Positions 1 to 8,186 of a stretch of DNA of 64,000 bases are shown here, one piece after another. Source of the stretch: Sulfitobacter sp. D7 (GTDB taxonomy: Bacteria > Pseudomonadota > Alphaproteobacteria > Rhodobacterales > Rhodobacteraceae); the NCBI RefSeq assembly GCF_003611275.1, contig NZ_CP020694.1:1488001-1552000 (forward strand). Reading direction: 5' to 3'. Below the pieces are notes generated by a model that saw only the letters and a list, made by a program, of their open reading frames with translations, was not told the origin of the DNA and did no database searches. The translations under genes and the position numbers were made by a program. Position 1 is the first letter of the stretch, and each line of letters opens with the position of its first letter.

Positions 1-843
1 GGGAAGGTTGTCGGCAAAGGCGGGGCGCAGGTCGGCGCCCATCTCAATGATCTCGCCTTCGGCAAAGCGCGGGTCGAGCGCATAGGCCGCCGAGAGCAGT
101 TCCAGCGCCGAGCGCGCGGTCATTTGGGCGCGACTGGCGCTTTCGATCTGGGTCGCGCCCAGCATATAAATTCCGTTCCCGCGCGGCACCACATAGAGCG
201 GGTGGCGCGGGTGCAGCAGGCGGATCGGGCGGGTGAGGGTGATCTCAGGCGCGCGCAGCAAGATCATCTCGCCGCGCACCGCCCGCAGGCCGGGTAGGTC
301 GGCGCTGGCGGCCATGCCACGGCAGTCGATCACCGGGCCTGCGACCTTGGATGGGGTGAGGGGCGTGGGCTCGACCTTCACCCCATGGGCGGCGAGCGTT
401 TGGGTAAGATCATGCAGGGCTTGGCGCGGGTTCAGGTGCGCTTCCTCCTCAAAGAACAGCCCGCGCCGATGACGCCCGGTAAGCTCGGGCTCGGAGGCCG
501 CGATGGCGTCGGCGTCGCAAGGGGTGTGGCCGTCGGTCCGGTCGGCGAACCGCTGGATTTCAGCGCGGTCCCGTTCCGGGGCGAGGACCAGCGTGCCCCT
601 GTGGGTGACCTCGGTAATCTCAGACCAGAGCGCTGCCGCGCGCCGCCCGTGGGTCACCACCGCAGGCTCGCTCAGCGCGCCTTCGCAGAAGGGCGCGAGC
701 ATCCCGCCCGCCCACCATGAACAGCCATGCGGCCCGGGCGTGCCTTTGCGGTCGACGAGCCTTGGCCGCAGCCCCTGCGCCAGACAGGCCCGCGCGGCCC
801 AAAGCCCCGCCACGCCTGCGCCGATGATGGTGACGTCACTCAT
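1..843 (-). CDS. thiO: Glycine oxidase ThiO, C-terminus beyond the left edge
   Basis: FAD-dependent oxidase that makes the iminoglycine (dehydroglycine) used with ThiS/ThiG to build the thiazole of thiamin. Reading the minus strand from the ATG at 843 gives MSDVTIIGAGVAGLWAAR, a dinucleotide-binding GxGxxG motif at residues 8-13, then SWWAGGMLAPFCE, typical of the DAO/ThiO family, and a late LYVVPRGNGIYMLGATQIES segment. The frame is open to base 1, so about 281 codons are visible and roughly the last 40-80 residues lie outside the window. The start overlaps the thiD stop by 8 nt (ATGAGTGA), so translation is probably coupled. The remaining thiazole genes (thiS, thiG, thiE) would be expected further left; this is inference. 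Confidence 0.9.
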   Translation of the reverse strand, partial: MSDVTIIGAGVAGLWAARACLAQGLRPRLVDRKGTPGPHGCSWWAGGMLAPFCEGALSEPAVVTHGRRAAALWSEITEVTHRGTLVLAPERDRAEIQRFADRTDGHTPCDADAIAASEPELTGRHRRGLFFEEEAHLNPRQALHDLTQTLAAHGVKVEPTPLTPSKVAGPVIDCRGMAASADLPGLRAVRGEMILLRAPEITLTRPIRLLHPRHPLYVVPRGNGIYMLGATQIESASRAQMTARSALELLSAAYALDPRFAEGEIIEMGADLRPAFADNLP

Positions 844-1639
844 GGGGCCAAACCGCGTGGAAATGATGCACCGGGCCGTGGCCACTGCCGATGTTGAGGG
901 TGTCGGCAGCGGCAATGGCGCGTTGCAGATAGGCATGCGCAGCCTGCACGGCCTGCGGCAACGTTTGCCCCCGCGCCAGCCCCGCGGCGATGGCGGCGGA
1001 AAGGGTGCAGCCGGTGCCGTGGGTGTTGGCGGTGTGCTGGCGGGGCGCGGAAAGGCGCAGGGTTTCAGCCGCGGTGATCAGCAGATCGACGCAGGTCTCC
1101 CCCTTGCCATGCCCGCCCTTCATCAGCACCGCGCCGGGACCGGCCGAGAGCAGGGCGCGGCCCTGTTCCAGCATGGTGGCCTCATCGGTGGCTTCCGGCC
1201 TGTCCAGCAGCCGTGCGGCCTCGGGCAGGTTTGGCGTTAGTACATGGGCCAAGGGCAGCATCCGGTCACGCAGTGTCGCCACCGCCTCGGCAGAGAGCAG
1301 CGTATCGCCGGATTTTGCCACCATCACCGGGTCGAGCACCACAGGCGCGGCGCAGCCCGCCAGCCCCTCGGCCACGGCGGTGATCGTTTCAGGATCGCCC
1401 AACATGCCGATTTTCACCGCACCGATCGCCAGATCGTCAAAGACCGCCGCCATCTGCGCCCGGATCATCGCGGGAGAGATCATCTCGACCCCGGTCACCG
1501 CGCGGGTGTTCTGGGCTGTCACGGCGGTGAGCACGCTGGCCCCGTAAACGCCAAGTGCGCTGAAGGTCTTCAGATCGGCCTGAATCCCCGCCCCGCCGCC
1601 GCTGTCGGACCCCGCAATCGTCAGTGCTTGAAACGCCAT
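836..1639 (-). CDS. thiD: Hydroxymethylpyrimidine/phosphomethylpyrimidine kinase ThiD
   Basis: Cytosolic kinase that phosphorylates HMP and HMP-phosphate to HMP-pyrophosphate for thiamin synthesis. 267 residues, the usual family length. The N-terminus MAFQALTIAGSDSGGGAGIQ is the ribokinase-family ThiD signature; DPVMVAKSGD lies mid-protein and the anion-hole/catalytic block THGTGCTLSAAIA is near residues 205-218. A longer in-frame start at 1834 was rejected because its first 65 codons read through the TPP riboswitch and promoter; the ATG at 1639 follows GGGGGCC and starts at the conserved residue. First gene of a thiD-thiO operon under riboswitch control. Confidence 0.95.
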   Translation of the reverse strand: MAFQALTIAGSDSGGGAGIQADLKTFSALGVYGASVLTAVTAQNTRAVTGVEMISPAMIRAQMAAVFDDLAIGAVKIGMLGDPETITAVAEGLAGCAAPVVLDPVMVAKSGDTLLSAEAVATLRDRMLPLAHVLTPNLPEAARLLDRPEATDEATMLEQGRALLSAGPGAVLMKGGHGKGETCVDLLITAAETLRLSAPRQHTANTHGTGCTLSAAIAAGLARGQTLPQAVQAAHAYLQRAIAAADTLNIGSGHGPVHHFHAVWPHE

Positions 1640-1666
1640 TTGGCCCCCATGTGTTAGATGGGCCAA
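1640..1666 (-). promoter_or_regulatory. Hairpin that masks the thiD ribosome binding site
   Basis: Directly upstream of the thiD ATG the minus strand reads TTGGCCCAT, a 7-nt loop CTAACAC, then ATGGGGGCCAA. The arms pair almost completely (TTGGCC with GGCCAA and CAT with ATG, one bulged G), burying the G-rich ribosome binding site. It sits at the end of the TPP riboswitch leader, where a translational expression platform would be expected. The pairing is seen; the switching role is inferred. Confidence 0.6.
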
Positions 1667-1713
1667 GGGCGTGTGGATACGGGATAAACGACGGGCCGCG
1701 TGGGGCCGATGCT

Positions 1714-1805
1714 TGGTTCCGTTCCCTACGCCGGTACGACCCGGATCAGGTTCGATGGGTCGGTTTTCACCTCTCAGCCTTGCGGCACCCCAACGGATTG
1801 CGGGC
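1714..1805 (-). promoter_or_regulatory. TPP riboswitch (THI element)
   Basis: On the minus strand the order of conserved blocks is GGGGTGCC, GGCTGAGAGGTGAAAACC, GACCC, GAACCTGATCCGGGTC, then ACCGGCGTAGGGAA. This is the canonical thi-box aptamer with its CUGAGA and GAACCUGAUC cores. It lies between a predicted promoter and thiD, so it senses thiamin pyrophosphate and turns down thiD-thiO. No terminator with a U tract follows; a ribosome-site-masking hairpin does, which favours translational control. Confidence 0.95.
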
Positions 1806-1834
1806 AGGCTAGCGAGGCGGGCTGGCAGGGTCAA
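1806..1834 (-). promoter_or_regulatory. Predicted sigma-70 promoter of thiD-thiO
   Basis: Minus strand: TTGACC (-35, 1834-1829), exactly 17 nt, TAGCCT (-10, 1811-1806). Transcription would start a few bases before the riboswitch aptamer, as needed for a 5' leader. Prediction from sequence only. Confidence 0.55.
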
Positions 1835-1913
1835 CTGGTGATGGTTAATTTATGAGTTGTCGTTCTGTATCAACTATTTGCGAGTCACACTTCATCAAAT
1901 ACATGAAGATTCG

Positions 1914-4900
1914 TTAATGAAAATCCCGCGACTTCGGGATCACACGCGCGTCGCGCGGATGGCTATGCATCGCCACCTGACCGGGCAGCGGATGGGTCGG
2001 GTGATCACCCCGCGTGGTGATGCCGGGCATCGGTGCGTCCGACAGCGATGCAAGCCTGTCAGAGCGGTCCTTAAGCCGGTCGGCCACCACATGGATCACC
2101 CGCCCGTCGGTCTGCACGCGCCCTTCGACCACCAGCAGCCGCGCGGCCATGATCGTGGGGCGGTAAAGCTTGAACATATTGGGCCAGATCACGAGGTTCG
2201 CCACGCCGCATTCATCCTCCAGCGTGATGAAACAGACCCCCTTGGCGCTGCCCGGCTTTTGCCGCACCAGCACCAGCCCGGCGAGCTTGACCCGCCGCCC
2301 GTGGCCCATTCGCCCCAAATCGCGGGCCGAAGCAAACCCCTGCGCGGCGAGGCTGGAGCGGTAAAAGGACATCGGATGCGCCTTCAGCGACAGGCGCAGC
2401 GTTTGGTAGTCGGCCACGACCTGTTCGGCCTTCGGCATCACCGGCAAGGTGACCTCCGGCTCCGGCCCCTGAGCCGCGGCCTCCGCATGGTCAAAGATCG
2501 GCAAGGCGGGCGCGTCGCGCAGCCCTTGGGCCTGCCACAGCGCCTGACGTCGGTCGATCCCCATGCTGCGCATCGTGTCGGCGGCGGCAAGCTGGCGGAT
2601 CGCCTTGGCATCGAGCCCGGCGCGAGACTTGAGGTCTTCGACATCCGCAAAAGGCGCCTCGCGCCGGTCCATGATCCGCGCGGCGGCTTTCTCCTGCAAC
2701 CCGTCCACCATGCGCAACCCCAGCCGCAGGGCGAAACCGTTGCCACAAGGCTCCAGCGTGCAGTTCCAGTCGGAGTAATTCACATCAACCGCGCGCACCT
2801 CGACCTGATGCTCGCGGGCGTCGCGCACGATCTGGGCGGGGGCGTAAAACCCCATCGGCTGCGAGTTCAGCAGCGCGCAGGCAAAGGCCGCCGGGTAGTG
2901 GCATTTCATCCAAGACGAGACATAGACCAGCTTGGCAAAACTCGCCGCATGGCTCTCGGGGAAACCATATTCGCCGAACCCCTTGATCTGGTCAAAACAG
3001 CGCTGCGCAAAGACCGGGTCATAGCCGCGGTTGGTCATCCGGCCCACCATCTTGTCTTGTAGCTTTTCAATCGTCCCGCGCGAGCGGAAGGTGGCCATGG
3101 CCTTGCGCAGCTCATTGGCCTCGGTCGGGGAAAACTGTGCCGCGTCGATGGAGATTTTCATCGCCTGTTCTTGAAAGATCGGCACGCCCAGCGTCCGGCT
3201 GAGGATGCTGAACAACTCGTCCTGCGGATAGGCCGGGCCGGGGGCGGGGTAGACGACGCTCTCCATCCCCTGGCGGCGGCGCAGATAGGGGTGGACCATG
3301 TCGCCTTGGATCGGGCCGGGGCGGACGATGGCGACCTCGATCACCAGATCATAGAACACGCGGGGGCGCAGCTTCGGCAGCATCGCCATCTGCGCGCGGC
3401 TTTCGACCTGAAACACGCCCAGACTGTCGCCCCGGCAGAGCATGTCGTAGGTGGGTCGCCCGGTGGCGTCGTCCTCGTGATCCTCCACCGGGACCGTGGC
3501 CAGTTCCAGCGGGCGGTCGTAATGCGCCTCGATCAGATCAAAGCATTTGGCGATACAGGTGAGCATACCAAGCGCGAGGATATCGACCTTGAAAATTTGC
3601 AGCGCGTCGATGTCGTCCTTGTCCCATTCGATGAAACTGCGCTCGGGCATGGCGCCGTTGCCGATGGGGACGATCTCGGTCAGGGGGCGTTCGGTCAGGA
3701 TGAAGCCGCCGACGTGCTGGCTCAGGTGGCGCGGCATGCCGATCATCTGGGAGGCCAGTTTCAGCACCATGCGCAGATAGGGATCTGACAGGTCCAACCC
3801 CGCCTCGCGGGCGCGGTCATCGTCCATCTGGCCCTCGAAACTGCCCCAGATCGTGCCCGCGAGTTTTGAGGTCACGTCTTCCGACAGCCCCATCGCCTTG
3901 CCGACCTCGCGAATGGCCGAGCGTGGGCGGTAGTGGATCACCGTGGCGCAGAGCCCGGCGCGGTGGCGGCCATATTTGCCGTACATGTATTGGATGACCT
4001 CTTCGCGCCGCTCATGCTCGAAATCCACGTCGATGTCGGGCGGCTCATCGCGTTCCTCGGAAAGGAACCGCTCGAACAGCAGGTTATGCACCGCCGGGTC
4101 GACCGAGGTGATGCCGAGGCAGAAACAGACCGCCGAATTGGCCGCCGAGCCGCGCCCTTGGCAGAGGATCGGCGGCTCAGCTTCCTCGCGGGCAAAGCGC
4201 ACGATGTCGTAGATGGTCAGGAAATAGCGGGCGATCTTTTTGGCGGAGATGAGCGCGAATTCCTTTTCGATCGTTTTGATCACCGCCTCGGGCACGCCTT
4301 GCGGGTAGCGCCGCGCCGCGCCCTCCCATGTGAGGCGGGCGAGTTCCTCCATCGGGCTGCGGCCTTCGGGGACGATCTCATGCGGGTATTCGTAAGCCAG
4401 ATCGGTGAGGCGAAAGGTGATCCTGTCCGCCAGACGCCGCGTCTCGGCGATGGCATGGGGCCAGTCGGCGAAGAGGCGCAGCATCGCCTCGGGCGATTTC
4501 AGGTGCCGTTCGGCATTGGCGGCCAAGAGATAGCCCGCCTTGGGCACGATCACGCCTTCGCGGATCGCCACCATCACATCCTGCAAGGGCCGCCGGTGGC
4601 GCGCGTGGTAGAGCACATCGTTGGTGGCCAAAATCCTCAGCCCATGGGCGCGGGCCAGTGCGTCCAAGCGGTTGATCCGCGCCCGGTCATCGCCACGATA
4701 AAGGAAGCTTGCGCCCACATGCCGCATGTCCGGCAGTGCTTTCACCAGACGCGGCAGGCCGGCGGCAAAGACATCAAGGTTTTCGGGTGGCATGAGGATG
4801 AGGTGCAGCCCTTCGGCATGTTGCGCCAGCATCTCCAGCGTCAGATGGGTCTCACCCTTTTGCTGCCATTCGCCGTCCACCGATTGCATCTTGCCCGCCG

Positions 4901-5243
4901 ACAGCAGCGTCGAGAGCCGCGCATAAGCGGCGCGGTCTTGCGGATAGGCCAGCAGTTCGGTCCCACAAAGCAGCACCAGACGCGCGCCGATCAGGGGGCG
5001 GATATGCGCCTTTTCCGCCTCCACATGTAGCCGCACCACGCCCGCCAGCGTGTTGTGGTCGGCGATGCCGAGGCTGTCATAGCCGTGGTGATAGGCCATC
5101 TCGATCAGATCCACGGCGTCCGAGGCGGCGCGCAGGAAGGAAAAGCAACTGGCCAGCCCAAACTCCACGTACTCCGCCTGCGGCGGGTCGGCAAAACCGT
5201 CTTCGCCCAAGGTGCGGCGCTTATGTCCTTCCTGCTCGGGCAT
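1914..5243 (-). CDS. dnaE2: Error-prone DNA polymerase DnaE2
   Basis: C-family polymerase for SOS mutagenesis and lesion bypass, working with ImuA and ImuB. 1109 residues, usual for DnaE2. The N-terminal PHP domain is visible (FSFLRAASDAVDLIEMA, then GIADHNTL at 59-66), followed by the polymerase core with CQGRGSAANSAVCF at 361-374 and the catalytic PDIDVDF at 402-408, and a C-terminal OB fold (CFITLEDECGVANLVIW). The start ATG overlaps the imuB stop as TGATG, so it is the last gene of an imuA-imuB-dnaE2 operon. The operon is controlled from a LexA box upstream of imuA. Confidence 0.95.
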   Translation of the reverse strand: MPEQEGHKRRTLGEDGFADPPQAEYVEFGLASCFSFLRAASDAVDLIEMAYHHGYDSLGIADHNTLAGVVRLHVEAEKAHIRPLIGARLVLLCGTELLAYPQDRAAYARLSTLLSAGKMQSVDGEWQQKGETHLTLEMLAQHAEGLHLILMPPENLDVFAAGLPRLVKALPDMRHVGASFLYRGDDRARINRLDALARAHGLRILATNDVLYHARHRRPLQDVMVAIREGVIVPKAGYLLAANAERHLKSPEAMLRLFADWPHAIAETRRLADRITFRLTDLAYEYPHEIVPEGRSPMEELARLTWEGAARRYPQGVPEAVIKTIEKEFALISAKKIARYFLTIYDIVRFAREEAEPPILCQGRGSAANSAVCFCLGITSVDPAVHNLLFERFLSEERDEPPDIDVDFEHERREEVIQYMYGKYGRHRAGLCATVIHYRPRSAIREVGKAMGLSEDVTSKLAGTIWGSFEGQMDDDRAREAGLDLSDPYLRMVLKLASQMIGMPRHLSQHVGGFILTERPLTEIVPIGNGAMPERSFIEWDKDDIDALQIFKVDILALGMLTCIAKCFDLIEAHYDRPLELATVPVEDHEDDATGRPTYDMLCRGDSLGVFQVESRAQMAMLPKLRPRVFYDLVIEVAIVRPGPIQGDMVHPYLRRRQGMESVVYPAPGPAYPQDELFSILSRTLGVPIFQEQAMKISIDAAQFSPTEANELRKAMATFRSRGTIEKLQDKMVGRMTNRGYDPVFAQRCFDQIKGFGEYGFPESHAASFAKLVYVSSWMKCHYPAAFACALLNSQPMGFYAPAQIVRDAREHQVEVRAVDVNYSDWNCTLEPCGNGFALRLGLRMVDGLQEKAAARIMDRREAPFADVEDLKSRAGLDAKAIRQLAAADTMRSMGIDRRQALWQAQGLRDAPALPIFDHAEAAAQGPEPEVTLPVMPKAEQVVADYQTLRLSLKAHPMSFYRSSLAAQGFASARDLGRMGHGRRVKLAGLVLVRQKPGSAKGVCFITLEDECGVANLVIWPNMFKLYRPTIMAARLLVVEGRVQTDGRVIHVVADRLKDRSDRLASLSDAPMPGITTRGDHPTHPLPGQVAMHSHPRDARVIPKSRDFH

Positions 5244-6796
5244 CAGGCAAAGAGCCCATGCAAAAACCAGCGCGGCTCGGCCCCGCGACCGTCATAGATC
5301 ACCCCCTCGCGGTAGAGCCAGAAACGCTGGCCGCCCTGGACCTCGACTTTGTAGTAATCGCGCAGCCGGGTGCCGGGGCGGTCGCACCACCATTCCGGCG
5401 CGATGCGTTCCGGCCCGGTGTGGCGCATGGTTTTATAGGTGACGCGCCGCCAGTTGAACTGCGAGGGCGGGCCTTCGGGCACGGCATAGATCACGCGCAC
5501 CTCCTCGGCGGGGGTCAGCAGACGCAGCGGACGGTCGCGCAGCAAGGCGGGTGCGGCTGTAGGCGTGCCGTGCAGGGCGTCGACACGTTGCTCCACCCGT
5601 TCGGGCTTATGGGTCTCGCGCCACTGCGGCCAGTTGACCTTGTCCGCGCCCAGCTTCGCGGCGAGCCGGTCGAGCAGCCCGGCCACATCCGCCGAAGGGT
5701 CGCGTTTGCCGTCGAGGTGGTCTTGCATCAGCGGCAGCGGTTCGCTGGTCAGCGCCTCCAACGTCAGCAGGTCAAAGCCGAAGCCGCTGTCGATGTTTTC
5801 CAGTTTGCCGTCGAACAGCCTGCGCAGATGCGCGGGGTCACGGCTGGCCCGCGCCGTGGCGACCCCAAGCGCGCGCCAATCGCCGTCGATGCGGTAGATG
5901 GTCAGGCGCAACCGCCGCGCGCCAAGCTCGGCGCGGGCCAGAAGGGTGCAGAGGTCATCGACCAGCGCGGGCAGATGCGGGGCGGGGTCGATCACCGGCT
6001 CAGGCAAGCGGCTGCGGGTTATGAAATGGCGGTGGTCCGGCGGGGCGTTCAGCGGGTCGGGGGCCTTGCCGAGAGCTTTGTCGAGCAGGATCAGCGGGTT
6101 GCGATCGGGCTTGAGGCTGGCAAAGCGCCGCATCAGCGCGGCGCGGGGCAAGTCGCTCAGCGCGCCGATGGTCTTGAGGCCAAGACGGTCCAAGAGCCGT
6201 GTGGTCTGCGCATCCAGCCGCAGGGCGGCGACGGGCAGGGGGGCGAGGGCGGTGGCCACGTCCTCAGCCCCGCAGATCTGCGCGCCGGAGCCGAAGCGTG
6301 CCAGTGCCTGCGCGGCACCGGGAGTGGGGGCCATGGCGACCCGCGCGGTCAGCCCCTGTAGCGCAAAACGGCTGCGGATGTCGCGCAGCATGGCGACCTC
6401 TCCGCCGAACAGATGGGTGCAGCCGGTCACGTCCAGCAGCAGGCCATGGTCCTGATCCCGCGCCGTCCAAGGGCACCAGCGCCGCGCCCAATGCACCAGC
6501 CGTTGGATCAGCGCCTCATCGCCCTCCAGATCGGCGGGCTCGACATGCAGATCGGGGTGGATCGCTTGCACATCGACCACCCGCGCGCCCGCCTCGATTC
6601 CGCGCATCGTGGCGGCAGCGCTCAGCCCATGGACCACCGGCCCATGGGTTCCGTCGCGCGACAGGACGACGGGCACCTCATCCCCCGGAACGCTGCGGTA
6701 TTGGGCGATCACCCGGCGCCACCGCTCCATCGTCAGCATAGGGAACCAGACGGAGACGATCCGCGGCGCGGGGGCTTTGGCTTTTGTCGGGGTCAT
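5243..6796 (-). CDS. imuB: ImuB, inactive Y-family polymerase-like mutasome protein
   Basis: 517-residue Y-family-fold protein that, in the known ImuA-ImuB-DnaE2 system, bridges DnaE2 and the beta clamp and does not itself polymerise. The N-terminal segment is RIVSVWFPMLTMERWRR; where an active DinB has acidic metal ligands this protein has none, and the second motif reads LLLDVTGCTHLFGGE, without the paired D-E of active Y polymerases. That matches ImuB. Start: ATG at 6796; the conserved RIVSVWFP begins 11 residues later, so the start cannot be much further in. It overlaps imuA by about 119 nt in another frame. Downstream coupling to dnaE2 is TGATG. Confidence 0.9.
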   Translation of the reverse strand: MTPTKAKAPAPRIVSVWFPMLTMERWRRVIAQYRSVPGDEVPVVLSRDGTHGPVVHGLSAAATMRGIEAGARVVDVQAIHPDLHVEPADLEGDEALIQRLVHWARRWCPWTARDQDHGLLLDVTGCTHLFGGEVAMLRDIRSRFALQGLTARVAMAPTPGAAQALARFGSGAQICGAEDVATALAPLPVAALRLDAQTTRLLDRLGLKTIGALSDLPRAALMRRFASLKPDRNPLILLDKALGKAPDPLNAPPDHRHFITRSRLPEPVIDPAPHLPALVDDLCTLLARAELGARRLRLTIYRIDGDWRALGVATARASRDPAHLRRLFDGKLENIDSGFGFDLLTLEALTSEPLPLMQDHLDGKRDPSADVAGLLDRLAAKLGADKVNWPQWRETHKPERVEQRVDALHGTPTAAPALLRDRPLRLLTPAEEVRVIYAVPEGPPSQFNWRRVTYKTMRHTGPERIAPEWWCDRPGTRLRDYYKVEVQGGQRFWLYREGVIYDGRGAEPRWFLHGLFA

Positions 6797-7412
6797 GGGC
6801 AGCCACCCAACGCCCCGGCGCATGGCCACGCGCGCGAAACAGTTCCAAATCCCAGCGGGCTGCGCCGGGGGCCTGTGCATCGTATGGATGGGCCTGAGAG
6901 GGCAGCGAGGAAATGCGCCACCGCATCCGCGCCGCGCTCAAGCCGCCGGGATCGCCGCTGCGAATGAGATAGAGCGGCACATTTGAGGCCTCGGCCCGAA
7001 GCGAGAGCCGTTTGGTGGCGGTGAAATCCAGCACCTCCGGCCCGCCGTGCACCTCGCCGATCACGGCAGAAAGCCCCGCACAGGCGGCCCCTTCCTCCAT
7101 CGTCCAAAGCACGTCGCGCGGGTGGTTGACGGTGACCAGCAGCACCGGTTGTTCCAGCCCGAAACCGCGCAAGCTGGGCGTATAGGGTGCCCCATTCTCG
7201 CGCCGCGACAGAAAGTCCTGCACCCAAAGCACCGGCCCCTTGCCACGCGGCAAGAGCGACAGCACGAAGGCACTGGCCGGGGCCGTGGCGAAGGCCCCCG
7301 GAAAGACATCCGTCAGCGGCGCGTGTGCTGCCAGAACCCCCGGTTCGGGGGGTGTCGACGGCAGCCGCCGCGGCAGGGTAAGGACCTGCCCATATGTAGA
7401 ATCGGTTGTCAT
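6678..7412 (-). CDS. imuA: ImuA, RecA-like SOS mutagenesis protein
   Basis: 244-residue protein of the ImuA family, first gene of the SOS mutasome operon. The body (FVLSLLPRGKGPVLWVQDFL, LVTVNHPRDVLWTMEEG, LRAEASNVPLYLIRSG, ARMRWRISSLPS) matches the ImuA pattern of a degenerate RecA-like fold. The ATG at 7412 has GGAG six bases upstream; a second ATG at 7424 is less well placed. The last 40 codons (from 6796) overlap the start of imuB in a different frame, so that DNA is read twice. A promoter (TTGACA/TTATAA) and a LexA box lie immediately upstream. Confidence 0.88.
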   Translation of the reverse strand: MTTDSTYGQVLTLPRRLPSTPPEPGVLAAHAPLTDVFPGAFATAPASAFVLSLLPRGKGPVLWVQDFLSRRENGAPYTPSLRGFGLEQPVLLVTVNHPRDVLWTMEEGAACAGLSAVIGEVHGGPEVLDFTATKRLSLRAEASNVPLYLIRSGDPGGLSAARMRWRISSLPSQAHPYDAQAPGAARWDLELFRARGHAPGRWVAAHDPDKSQSPRAADRLRLVPYADDGAVAPGDRPIPQRSGG

Positions 7413-7426
7413 GCACGACTCCATAT

Positions 7427-7441
7427 GTTCACATTTTGTTC
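7427..7441 (-). promoter_or_regulatory. LexA (SOS) box upstream of imuA
   Basis: Minus strand GAAC-AAAATGT-GAAC, the exact alphaproteobacterial LexA direct repeat GAAC-N7-GAAC. It ends 15 nt before the imuA ATG and sits at the predicted transcription start. It is also about 105 nt upstream of the divergent SRAP gene, so it could serve both directions. Confidence 0.85.
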
Positions 7442-7443
7442 TG

Positions 7444-7473
7444 GTTATAAATCATCAATTGCGGTGCTGTCAA
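7444..7473 (-). promoter_or_regulatory. Predicted imuA promoter
   Basis: Minus strand TTGACA (7473-7468), 17 nt, TTATAA (7450-7445), or TATAAC with an 18-nt spacer. Both hexamers are close to consensus. The start of transcription would fall inside the adjacent LexA box, a standard layout for repression. Confidence 0.6.
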
Positions 7474-7547
7474 AGATCCTGTGGCCCTTGCCGGACGCGG
7501 GCAAAACCGCATCTAATGGGCCAAGATGACGGCAAGGGGGCCAACCG

Positions 7548-8186
7548 ATGTGCAATCTCTATTCCCTGACCAAGGGGCAGGCCGCGATCCGCGGCTGGTT
7601 CGACGGCATCGACGACCAAACAGGCAACCTGCCGCCGATGCCCGGTATCTACCCCGACTATGCCGCCCCGGTGGTGCGCCACGGCGATGGCGGTCCGGTG
7701 CTGGAGATGATGCGGTGGGGGATGCCCTCTCCGGCCTTCGCGCTCAAAGGCAAGAAGACCGACCGCGGCGTGACCAACATCCGCAACATCGCCTCGCCCC
7801 ATTGGCGGCGCTGGCTGGGGGGCGAGCATCGCTGCGTGGTGCCCTTCACCGCCTTTTCCGAACCGCTGAACCGCCCCGGAGAGCGCTCGCGCCCGGTCTG
7901 GTTCGCGCTTGGCGAGGACCGTCCGCTGGCCTTTTTTGCGGGCGTTTGGACCGAATGGACGAGCGTGCGCAAACTGAAGGACGGCGAGACCACTGATACC
8001 CTCTATGGCTTTCTGACCACCGAAGCCAATGCCGAGGTCGGGGCCGTGCACCCCAAGGCGATGCCGGTGATCCTGACCAACCCCGACGACGTGCAGCGCT
8101 GGCTTACGGTTGAAACGGCCGAGCTGCCCAGCCTGCAACGCCCCTTGCCGGACGGCACGCTCCAGGTCATCGACCCCGAGGATTAA
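7548..8186 (+). CDS. SRAP-family protein (YedK/HMCES), abasic-site DNA crosslinker
   Basis: SOS response-associated peptidase family protein; YedK/HMCES form a stable thiazolidine crosslink to abasic sites in single-stranded DNA through Cys2. 212 residues. Cys2 (MCNLY) is present and fixes the start, since the initiator Met must be removed to free it. N77 (TNIRN), E105 (FTAFSEP) and H168 (VHPKAMPVIL) fit the other active-site positions, and WGMPSP is the conserved WGM block. The usual FYEW around the glutamate is replaced by AFSEP, so this is a divergent subgroup. Transcribed away from imuA; the shared LexA box supports a damage-response role. Confidence 0.9.
   Translation: MCNLYSLTKGQAAIRGWFDGIDDQTGNLPPMPGIYPDYAAPVVRHGDGGPVLEMMRWGMPSPAFALKGKKTDRGVTNIRNIASPHWRRWLGGEHRCVVPFTAFSEPLNRPGERSRPVWFALGEDRPLAFFAGVWTEWTSVRKLKDGETTDTLYGFLTTEANAEVGAVHPKAMPVILTNPDDVQRWLTVETAELPSLQRPLPDGTLQVIDPED

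Noticed and set aside
1640..1834. N-terminal extension of thiD
   Set aside because: The extra 65 codons would translate the TPP riboswitch and promoter.
1857..5030. Plus-strand open frames of 401 and 365 codons (1857-3062, 3933-5030)
   Set aside because: Antisense to dnaE2, which carries all catalytic motifs.
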